Below, one piece after another: positions 33,781 to 45,700 of a stretch of 64,000 nt of DNA. Made by a program: the position numbers and the translations under genes. The stretch's first letter is position 1. Each line of letters opens with the position of its first letter. Under the pieces are notes generated by a model. That model was not told the DNA's origin. It saw only the letters and a program-made list of their open reading frames with translations, and searched no databases. The stretch comes from Bombyx mori (taxonomy: Eukaryota; Arthropoda; Insecta; Lepidoptera; Bombycidae), in the NCBI RefSeq assembly GCF_030269925.1, contig NC_085112.1:12959501-13023500 (forward strand), written 5' to 3'.

Positions 33781-36700
33781 CTGAAACAAAATTAAGTAGC
33801 GTAGTTATCGCTGTCTAAGTACACATATATGCACCTCAGATCTTTTTCTAGGTGAACCAATTTTGCTAATTTTAGTTTTTTGTTTATCAGAGACATAGCG
33901 CTTTTCATGTTCCATTTATCGAGATCTGACTAGTAGTTTTTTATTTATGTAAGTCCAACTCAATGAAATATGCGTTATTAAGGTAACTAATGATGTTTTC
34001 ATTTTATTTTGTTGAAGTCGAATTTTCTTTTTTCTTAAAAACTTATTGAGATTAAATAATTTAGACCTTAGAACTCATGTCTCAAAGGAAGGTGGCGTCA
34101 TTTAGGTTGTAGATGTCTATGGGATCCTGGAACCACTTAACACATGTTGGCCGTGAGCTCGTACACCCACCAAAGTAAAAAAAGCTACGCTAATGCTTCA
34201 TTGTCATTGGCCAACCATTAGTGTACTTAGGCCTTCCATATGTTGCCCCTTCCGGTCTACAGTCGTCACTCGAGAGCTTTCGACCCAACCGACACATTTT
34301 CAACAAGCAAGCGCTTTGCTCATCACCACTTCGACCTCGCAATCCTCCGGACTATATCAGTTATGATGGTTCTCCAGCAAATCTTTTCATTCTTAATTCC
34401 AATACCCTGGAAATACCCCTAGCCAGTGGCGTACCTAGGGGGGGGGCGGTGGGTGCGGTCCGCACCGGGCGGCACTTACCCTGGGGCGGCATTTTAGCAT
34501 TTACTTTTAGTTGTTTAAAACAATTTATTCATTTCATATTTATTTTCTTTCTTGAATAATAAATGATTATTATGATTATTATAAGTTTAATATTTGATTT
34601 ATATAAATTATGATTAACTATATGATTTCGAATATTATTCATCGGTGTATATAAATGCATATTAGTGTAAATTTTGAATGCTAATTCAAGAACAAGGTAA
34701 TAATTTGATTTTATTGTATTAATAAAAATTCTTTGAATTCGTAAAAGTATCTTTTCGATTTTGTTCGGCAATTTTTCTTAACTAAAATTTTTTAATATCA
34801 GTTTATAAATGTCATTTCGTTTGAAAAGTTTATATGATTACTTTGAAGTAATATATCAATATTTTTTTATTCATCGATTTTTCTTTTGAAAAACAGGGCC
34901 GGCGGAAGGTGCTCTGCTAGGTCTGCAAAGCATTAGGGCGCCGGCATAAGAACTATCTTTTTCAAACAACAAAATCTAAACGAGACAAAACTAAAATACT
35001 GACGAAGTTACAATTTCAGAACTCGCAAATAGATAAATATTCTCAGTCCGTTTTGAAGAATTGTATTTGGATTGATAAATTGCTTAAAAACCATTTTGTT
35101 CATTAGCGATTCAATCTTTTAACAGTGAAGAATGAAACAAATTATTAGGGTGCAAGTGCATTTGGGGAATTTATAATTGTTAAGCATATTGTATTACGTA
35201 TTGTAGATATAGATGTTATTCAGCGAAGTAAAATAACTTTGCCGTTTTCTATAAATAATATACTATTTATTTCGGCAAAAGAAAGCGGTGCGTCATTTAG
35301 AAAGAAAAGAAAGAAAAGGGAGGAAATACAGATTAAAAACACTGGAGCACTACTCAAATACATCTCTCATAAGCCAACTTCTAGTTCTTTTAGTATTGTT
35401 GCCTTAAAAACGGGTGAAGAAGCAGCGCTCGAAGGCGAAAAAACATTATCCAATGTTGTTCAAGAGGAAAGACCTGCTTCACACACTGGCGAAGAAGTAG
35501 AAAGTTTATCAAGTCCTGATGAAGAATCTGCTGCACAAATTATTCTGTCTGTTTCTATGAAAGATATTGGATTATGGCCTAACAAAATTGACGACAATAC
35601 AAGAGTATTTCTGGTACATCAAGGTCCCTTTTTAATTCAAAATTTAGACGCCGACTTCAGCGAAGGATTAAAACGTTCTAATAATACAAGCAAAGCCAAA
35701 GGTGAAACAAGAAAACTGAGTCGGGATTGGTTTTTTCAAATTTAGCCTAATGGCGAAAAGCTCTTAAGATCGTATATTACCATCGAAGAAAAGTATTTAT
35801 TGTTTCTGCTGCAAACTGTTTGATAATCTTTGTCAAGCAGGTTTTAATACGGAAAATGGTTTTAACAAATGGTGGAAACTTAATCCTAAAATTAGTCAAC
35901 ATGTGGTTAGTTCGCTGCACATCCGATCATATTACAAATGGAAGGGATTAGAAATAAGACTTGGAAGTGGAGCAACTATTGACAAACTACAACAACAGAA
36001 TGTTGATAAAGAAATAAAAAAATGGAAGGAAATTCTAACAAGAATACTTGATATAATTAGATTCTTAGCAAAACAAAATTTGGCATTTCGAGGACATCGT
36101 GAAAGTGTTCATCAGGAAAACATCGATTTACTGGAAAATAGAGGAAATTTTCTCGAGGTTGTTGACTTATTGGCTAAGTACGACCCAGTATTACGAGAAC
36201 ATGTAGTAAAAATTAAGATGGGTAATAAATATAGTCTCTCTTATTTGTCGCCGAAGATTCAGAACGAATTCATAGAGCTATTGGGAGGCGCAGTCAGAAA
36301 AACAATTATGGATCAAATAAAGCAGGCTAAATACTTTTGTATTATATTTGATAGCACTCCTGACATTTCATACAAAGATCAAACCAGTCAAATTATTAGA
36401 TATGTAGTTATTGAAGGTAGCAAAGTTACAGTTGTAGAATCGTTTATTGACTTTGTAGAAACTAAAGGAAAAACTGCTGTTGAAATCACAGATATAATTT
36501 TAACGAAATTAGAAAATGATGGTTTAGACATAAAAAATTGCAGAGGACAGGCTTACGATAATGCTGCCGTCATGGCAGGAAAGCACAGCGGTGTTCAAAC
36601 TCGCATTAAAGAAATATGTAACTCCAAATGCAGAATTTGTAGCATGTATAAATCATTCCTTTTAAACCTGGCATGTTTGCACGAAGCTTCTACAGCTATA

Positions 36701-39700
36701 AATTCCATCACATTTTTTGGAACTATCGAACAGTTGTTTTCGTTGTTTTCTTCTTCCACTCATAGACGGAATGTTTTACTTTCGGTCACTGGTCAAGGTG
36801 TTAAACGTAGTGTAGAAACTCACTGGAGCGCTAGAGCTGCCGCGGTAACTAAAGTAAAAAAAAATGTTTTTTACATTTTAAGCGCTTTGGAAAAATTTAC
36901 ATCTGAAGAAGAACATAGTAAAACGCTATCAGATGCTGGAGTATTGCTCAATTCTATGCAATCTTTTTCTTTTCTATGTTACCTTCATTTATGGGAATCC
37001 GTTCTTTTGGAAATTAATGACGCTCAAAAATACCTGCAAATAAAGAGGTTAAATGTCCACCAATGCCATATAAAACGAAATTCTTTGCAAACACATTTAA
37101 TGGAACAAAGAGATACGCTAGTACAAAACGCTGTTATAGCTGCCAAAATAATTTGTGAAGAGATGGAAATATCGACTGAGCGTCGAGTTAGAAGGAGAAA
37201 AAATATGAGTGGGGAAAATTCGCAAGACGTGGGGCTATCCTTAGAAGAAGAAGTACGAAGAGAAATGTTTTCATCGAAGCTTCTCAAAATTGAAGTTGAT
37301 AAAAAATTATCTTCGTTCTACAATGAGTCAATCAAGACTACAAAATCTTGCAATATTGTCAATAGAACAAGAAATTACAAATAATATAAATTTTGAGAGC
37401 ATTATACACGATTTTTCTAGTATGAAAGCTAGAAGAGTAGATATTATATAAATATGTTTACGAGTGCATACAAATAAGTCTAAAAAAATTTACTCTGTGT
37501 ATTATGTAATACGTTACATTAATACATTACATTACATTAATGTGTATTGATTAAATAACTTAATAATTTATTTATGTGTATTAATTTATAAAAACCACTA
37601 TTTGATTGACTTATAATAGAAAGGGCGGCAGACTGGAGATCGCCCCGGGCGGCAAAAGTTCTAGGTACGCCACTGCCCCTAGCCCTCTCCGTTGTTCTTT
37701 TAAGCTTTCTGATAGTTGAACTTATCATTACCTATTTATATTATTTGAATTATAAATTGTATTTAAATAAAAGATTTTTACAATTGACCGTTACAAGCGA
37801 GAACATCAAGAAAAACATTACCAACAAGACCCAACATATCTCTGATAGCATGTCTTCGGACTCTTAACGTGGGCAGTTGTCCAAGCTTCACAGATCCTCG
37901 CGTGCCACGGTGTACCAAGCTCGGATGCAGTTTCCCCGTATGACGACTGATAGGGTAGAAGACATGAAATCGATTAACTCACTGAAGCTCATTAAGGGTG
38001 CCTTTACACCAGCGCGGAGCGAAAATCAAAATCATAAGATTGCAAAATGATTTTGTGCAATCTTATTAGTTAATATTTCTCCGTTGCTCCGCTCCGCTTC
38101 GGTGGACAGGCACCCTAAGGGGGTAGCATGTTTTCTGTCTAATGAGCTAAATGAAAAAAGTTTCATCGCTAAATCATTATGGCCAACGCGGGACCGGTCA
38201 ATACGACGAACTTTGGGGGGAGACCTGGGTGCAGCAGTGGGAGTTTGAGGGCTGTTGATTATGACGTCACTATGTAGATTACCAGCAATAGTGAACATGC
38301 CATATTATGAACCCACACGAGTAGATACCGCTTTTCTGTCTAGTTCTGCCGTGAAGCAGTCATCCTCGTCGCCTTTACGGGATTTTTACCACGTTTAGTT
38401 AATTATCTACGACCTTATGTCTTGGAATGATTATGCGGACCTTATATCTTGACGGTATTTACGTTATGATGTCTCAGCTCTGACAACTAACCTAAAGCCC
38501 AATAGTGAGCTCGTCTGGCCAATTAGGATAGAAAAGGAACACAACGAGAAAATTAGCGAACTATTTGTATTTTTCTCTGAAAACATAACAGGAATAATTT
38601 GGAAAGCAGATAAAGTTTCAATCCTATTATAGACACTATGCCGTGAATTTCTTCAGCCCATTTGGAAACATGATACTAAAGTTCTTATTGCTATAATTGA
38701 CGTCGCTTTCTGACCCTTCAAACCGAAGCACCCTTTAAATTTGTGGTATGGATAATTTGGTATTGCGTATCTCAAAGCGGGTGGCTTCATTCACGTGGTT
38801 ATGTCTATTACCGCATTAACCGGAATTAATCTGTAAGTTTCGTAATCATCCACGTCATTGAAAATAAAGTGACACTTACAAACAGGATGTCTGGATTGTG
38901 GTGTAAACAACGTTGTCACATTCCATAGGACATTCGCTTCCTTCAACAATTAATGAATCTGGGAAATTCATAAGTTTGCTTAAAATATATAATATGAATT
39001 AACATGATATTTCCTCTCTGGGTAATTGGTAATGTCTTGTAAACGTCAATAGAGATAGAATTATAAACTCACCACTATTGAGATGGAGACAAGCCAGACC
39101 GCTGATATTACAAGTTGGGAAATCACCTGTCAAAGCCATAAGGAGTACTACATACGTTTTTAGCTTAAATTTTAACGAGAACGAGAAATATCTTACTGTT
39201 TCCCAAACTAATGTCTGGGGAATAGAAGCAGTAATAGAATCTCCACTTGACCGAAATCGATTCTGTATATTTAATTCTGAGCACACAAAGAAAGAAGAAA
39301 AAATAATTTCAGGAAGAATTCGCAAATAGTTAAACTCCACTATGATTTTATTTCACCTACAACATCACTTTTACAAAACGTGGAATTGTGCAAATTATCA
39401 TTAGATTATAGGACAGTAAGCAGTATACTTATGACCAAAAAATGTGTATACTAAAAATATATGTGTATCTACTGACCAATATTGGGCATGTAATGATGAG
39501 TGCAGTTACAAACATCCGTTTGAGCTTTGGCCCTACAGTATAGAACACAAGCGCTGTATGAATACTTCTTGAATGGCCAATGTTGGGCGAAAGAGGGTAC
39601 CTCGTGGCTGAACAGACAATCTCGACTTACTGGAGATATCGATTGGACTGCAACGTCTGTTATTGTTTGTTCTACCTGAAAATGTCCACAAGTTTTAGTA

Positions 39701-42700
39701 GTAAACTACTACCTACTTCTTTTTTTGTATACAATACAATATACAAGGTAATCAAGCTCTTCTCACCCTCAAACTGGCTTCAAAATCATTGACTAGAGGT
39801 AAAGACGTGCAGCTACTCAACGCGTTTTCTAAAGCCACGGACACCATGTCGTCTGGCGAATGAATTTTAATCTAAAAATGTCGAGATAATGAAAATATAT
39901 TAGTCAATTTTGAAGCGTTTCGTGGACAACACGCCTATTTTACTGTAACGAGTACGTTATCATTCGGTTCACGAGCGACTCCCGCATTTAAGGGACAACA
40001 ACATCGTGTAATCGAATCAAACCCGCTAAATTTATATACGTGAGGTTGGCATGTTATGCGCCCGCACGGGTCGTTGGGACCTCCTTTTTTTCTGGCGGAA
40101 ATCACCGGACTTTTGACTAAAACCCTCTGCCATTCAACAGCCACTGTCCAAATCCAGATTCGACCCAAACAACGAAATAAAGGGGACAGATGAGGTGAAG
40201 AGTTTTTCCTCCCCACCCTTTACCAAGGAAACCGCATCGACGGTTATTGATGACGCTCTCGGTATTAGTTATACCTGCTTATACCTCTATAAAATAGTAA
40301 TGAAAACCGATTTAAAGTAAAATAGCCGTCTTCTTCTAACTGAGACTTGGTAAAAGCGGTGGTCAGACTGTGTTGTCTCTGCTCCCCGAATTCACTCGTC
40401 ACCGTCCTCGTCGAACCCGTCGCTTGCAACGAAGGGCTCGACGAGCGAATTAACCCATAGACACAGCCCACTGAGTTTCTCGCCGGATCTTATCAGTGGG
40501 TTGCGTTACCGATCCGGTGGTAGATTCTGCGAAGCACTGCTCTTGCTAGGGCCAGTGTTAGCAACACTCCAGTTTGAGGCCCGTGAACTCACCTACACGT
40601 TAGGGTGAAGCTGAAATAGCCTCTCAAGGCTATCAGCATAGGTAAGGGAAAAAAAGTCACTCAACAAAGAGCAGTAATTTTTTAAAGAGTTTTATTAGCT
40701 GCAGCATTCTTTGTCTTCGTGATTAATAGCTAAACATATATAACCATACCGATATCCGATACGGTGAAATATAAGCATCTTACTTCCAACACTTTGAAGA
40801 AAAAACAGGATATTTTTTACTCACGATGACGGGTTTCGCAGCGGAAAACAATAGGCTTGGAAGGCCGATACGTCGATTGACAGTTATTACTTTCCCTTCG
40901 TTTGTCAGTTTCGAATTGAACACGTAACACAATCCGTATTCAGTTCTCGTCGGACGAAACCTAAAAATGCAAAAGGGATTTTATCTAATTTTGTTCAATC
41001 ATATTTATCGATGTAGGTTTTATTTTTTTCGTTTAGTATTTTTTTTTATTTATTGCTTAGATGGGTGGACGAGCTCACAGCCCATCTGGTGTTAAATGGT
41101 TACTGGAGCTCATAGACATCTACGACGTAAATGCGCCACCTACTTTGAGATATAAGTTCTAAGGTTTCAAGTATAGTTACAACGGCTGCCCCACCCTTCA
41201 AACCGAAACGCATTACTGCTTCACTGCAGAAATAGGCGGGGTGGTGGTACCTACCAGCGCGGACTCACAAGAGGTCCTACCATTAGTAGATTTCAAAATA
41301 CGTTCACGGTCCGTCTGGAAATTACTGGTCATCGGAATCAGTGGTACGGAAACCATGCGATGTTTTCATTAATTCCTGCGTGATCTTGCGGAGGAAGAGG
41401 CAGTAAAATAACCAAATCCAAACATGTAATGATTAAACGAGGGTCATAAAAATATCTCTGGATTACGCAGCGGCTTTTCTGTACCCCTCTAACTCACTGT
41501 GAAATGAGCGGTAGAATTGTCAGCCATCATCGGAAATCTTTACATGTTCGCGTTTTTTATTTATTTAATAACATATGTTCGCCCTTTTCACCGATTATCA
41601 CCACTTATTTATTGCGATTTAAGATTTGTTAATACGTACTTAACGAATGTTAACGATTGACTTCCACGGTGTAGGAATAACATCGTGTACTAAAAATCAA
41701 AGCCGCAAAATTATAATTTGCGTAATTAGTGGAGGATCACTTGCGAATCCGCACGGGTAGGTACCACCACCCTGCCTATTTCTGGCGTGAAGCAGTAATG
41801 CGTTTCGGTTTGAAGGCTGAGGCAGCCGTTGTAACTATACTGAGACCTTAGAGCCCATATGTCAAGGTGAGTGGTGGCATTTACGTTGTAGATGTCTATG
41901 GGCTCCGGTAACCACTTAACAAAAAAAGGGTGCGTGTACGCGCGTAAGAAGTTATACTTTATTTTTATTAAATTTATTTCTTTTCCTTTTTTTTTAATTT
42001 TAATCAATTTGAAAAAAAATCGATTAAACAACATTCTCAAACCCGCATATTGGACATCCCTTTTCTTGACATCGTATAAATTTGGTAATTCTCGGTACGG
42101 TTCGGAAAGTTCACCTGCAGCTATATTCAGACTCGCCAAGTTACGTCGGTCGTATTGTAATGAGCGATTTAGTGGGCAACTTCATTCTGTTAATTTTGTG
42201 TCACGGTGCGCGCGCATCGTAAAATTTCACTCTCATCATTTTTTTATAACGCGCCTAAAGAAGTATAACTTCAAAAAATCTGTTATTCTTTCGTTTAAAA
42301 TCAGCTTCTCTAAACATTTCGGCCATGAATATTTATGTTACTTAACAGACGGTAATAGCCGAAATTTAGGACGAAACTTTGTGAACTTATTTACGAAACG
42401 AAATTCGCCTTCACGGGTTAATTAAGCGAAGAGATTTATTAATTCTATTGTGTTAAATAATCGTAAACATTTCTAGCTACCTACCTCATAATTTCACTAG
42501 TTACATATAACTCTAGCATAACACGAGGTTTCAAACTTTTAGGATCCTGGTCGTATGTTTTTTGCCTGACATACTCAATATCAGTTGATGTTGAACAGGC
42601 GTACTTGATACCGCCATGTATGTTTACCATGAATGCTGTTACCAATTTTGAGACACTCAGTCGGAAATTTGAAGGGTCGGGCAGCCAATACAACTATTAT

Positions 42701-45700
42701 TGGCTGTTCACACTCATAATATATGATACCAACTTTACGCAATTAAAAAAATGGGATGCTCCTCATTCCTTCATTCCTTCTTGGTCGAAAACTTCATTCC
42801 TGCTTAATCAAAGTCTTTCGTGAGTATGTTGTAGATTCATATTTGCTTAGAAAATTTGGACTAGGCATAGTCACATTACTCGATACAATCATTCTACATT
42901 TAAGGCCACGAACGCGTATCAAAATGATACGAGATGGATTAAATCTAATCCCAAAAAAAATCCACTACCCAGAGTTCCACGCAAAAACAGAATTTCTAGT
43001 TAAAAACTCCAAACCAACCCACCGATCGCAGCAAGAGAAGTACTCATCGGCCCACCAGCAATCCGTGAGCATCTGAGTGCAATTCCACCTGATCTTGTCG
43101 ATCAGCTCCAAGTAGTTAGGGATGCAGGTCAGATTCATCTTGCAGTTCACACACTTTGAACAGTGCTTCGAATTCCAGTACAATACGTCTTTTAGGAACG
43201 CTGAATATTTTTGCGTTAGACCGGTCCTAAAAAAAATTGTTACGCCGGTAAGAGCAACGCCATCTATCGTCGAATAGTAGAAACGAATATCGAAACTACT
43301 CGACTTGTCAGGAATGTTCTCGATAATTCTAGGGATGTCGTATCGACTATAAAAGCGTTACAGAGATGACACGAAGGCGGTAAGTAATTGGATCTACTCG
43401 AAGCGAAACAGCGAACGGATCACTCGAAGCGAAGCGGAAGAAGTGAATTACGGATTATAAAGTGCTCTGTAAGTGTTCTAAATGATAAATAGAGTTTTAT
43501 TTTGTACTCGGGTGGAAGTTTTATTTAACCCGAACCCTAGCGCGTAAGAATATTTTGAAATGAGAGATTTACAAGTCATCTCTGACTCAAATAAACACCA
43601 TACAAGTTACTGTAACTAGTAATTAAATTACCAAAACTCACACATTCAAATACTCTTTAATTCTATCGCCGGGGTCGTTGGCCTCGCATATCGTAACTGC
43701 GGGGAAAGGTGTCTCCCATTCTAAATAATTTGTCTCCACGCTATAGTTGACTGCGTCTTCAGTATAAAGGCCCAGCGTCGCTTTAAGAACTGCTGTCGAA
43801 CCAAAACAGCAGACCAATAGCATCGAGAACCAGAACAATCTGCAGAAAAAGGTTTGTATCACTTAGATTTTAGTTGTCGTAGCCTAGAGTACAACGTCGC
43901 CCAGTGCAATCGGTTCAAGCGATGCATCGGTGTTCGAATCCCCCAGGCGGGATTCTTCTAATGATATACGTAAAAAAGGGTGCGTATACTTATGTACGCG
44001 CGTAAAAAGCTATACTTTATTTATATAATTTTTTTTTTAATATTAAATAATTAATAATAAATATTTAACGTTAATATTTTAATAATATTTAGTATGAATT
44101 ATATTAAATAATAATTTTGTCATTTATATTACTAAAAAATGAATGCTAATAAAACTTTTTTTTACGAGTGTACATGCGCGAAAGATCACCTGCGGCTATA
44201 TTCAGACTCGCCAAGTTACGTCGGTCGGTTTAGTGGGCAACTTCATTTCTGTTAATTTTGTGTCACGGTGCGCGCGCATCATAAAATTTCACTCTCATCA
44301 ATTTTTCATAACGCGCCTAAAGAAGTATAACTTAAAAAAAAAGTTGCTCTTTTTTTCATACCTAATCGTTGGAGATTAAGGGGAAATTTCATCTACACGC
44401 GGAAATGTAAGTGAGCACAGCCTTAGAGAATTCCTAACACTGACCTTAGCAATACACATTGGTACATGTCGTTGCGTATTTTCGAATTTCGAATTAATTT
44501 TTCGAATTTTAATACGTCCCGGAACGAATAAATTCACCATCAATTGAGGCCGTCAACGTAAAAGTGACCTAAACGACAGTTTTTCTTATCCGTGGATATA
44601 TTATGTAACAATTTATTTAAAGCATAATAAATTTTGATGCAAAAATGGTTTATCCCTAGTTTCACGCATAGATAACAGTAGCCTTTGTAAACATTATTTT
44701 TGCGCATGGCTACGAAGCCATGTAAAAGTAATTTCACACCTCTTTATCTCCATACTAACTATAGTAAGCTTAGATCACTTTTACGCTGTCTGCCTCAATT
44801 ATCATTGCTGATCGCGTACGAAACCAAAACTCTTTTGCTTTGTTTCCGTCTCAATTTTAACAGAAAACCTTCCTCAGTTTGTAAAGGAATCTGCACAACA
44901 CATAAATAACTAAAACAACACGCCTTGAACTCCTGAATACGACGTTTATAGCAAAAGTTTGATTCCAACACATTGAATTATAATTTAAAATGAATAGGAA
45001 CTTTTTTTTACAATTTTTGGAGATTTAGGTTTTAATGTTACATATATTTTATAGCATTAATAATCGCATAAAATTTCAACTTCCAAATTCAAATTTCGTA
45101 GTCGCTGTTAGCCTAACGCTAAATAGATAATAAACAAACAGACAAAGAGCCAAAAAAAAATAGTTGGTGTATTATGGATGAATGAAAAGTAAATTATATA
45201 ATATCTTAATATCTTGCACTGCACTAAAATTCGCATGTCAAATAATGACGCTGCTTTTAACTTATGTAATAACTCATTTTGACTATTGTTTCGAACTGCT
45301 CTGGGGTAGACCGGTGATATATAAAATAAAAGAGTGGACTGTATTATTTGGTAAGTTTATAAAAAGAGTAAAACAAGATGAACACAAGTAAGTGTCGCGG
45401 GCGGCGTTGCTGCGCGAAGTGACGAAGCCGGTGTTAATCCGCTACCCCGCGCGGCTGTCCTCCTCCCGGCGCCCGCGCCGCGCGATCGCCGATGTCCGTG
45501 CATCGACAACTATGCTTAGCGAATAAATTATTTCTTTCTTTATTCTTTCTTACCTGTTAATCACAAAATGTTTGCCCGATGTGGGAATCGAACCCACGAC
45601 CCGTGGCGCAACAGTTAAGGCCGCTAACTACTGTACGATCGAGTCAATCTACTACCGTAAAACTACTTTTACAGCTTAATCTCCGGTTTCCGTATTAATT

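Larger units (their letters stand above)
34416..37683 (+). mobile_element. hAT-superfamily DNA transposon
   Basis: Ends CAGTGGCGTACCTAG (34424-34438) and CTAGGTACGCCACTG (37661-37675) are perfect inverted repeats. They are flanked by an exact 8-base duplication CCCCTAGC (34416-34423, 37676-37683), the hAT hallmark. Within lies a ZMYM5/TTF-zinc-finger-type hAT transposase gene broken by frameshifts. The element lies in an intron of the channel gene, on the opposite strand. Confidence 0.88.

Noticed and set aside
34221..34559. 112-codon plus frame across the hAT left end
   Set aside because: It spans the insertion junction and poly-G end of the transposon; not a gene.
39484..39572. Cys-bearing plus frame WACNDECSYKHP as an exon
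   Set aside because: Short, no splice signals found, on the strand opposite the channel gene.
42965..43183. Separate gene from the 72-codon minus frame
   Set aside because: It is part of channel exon 3; the leftmost residues are read past the donor into the intron.
45575..45650. Functional tRNA gene
   Set aside because: The B box is good, but the cloverleaf stems do not pair over the full length, and it is joined to a SINE body.
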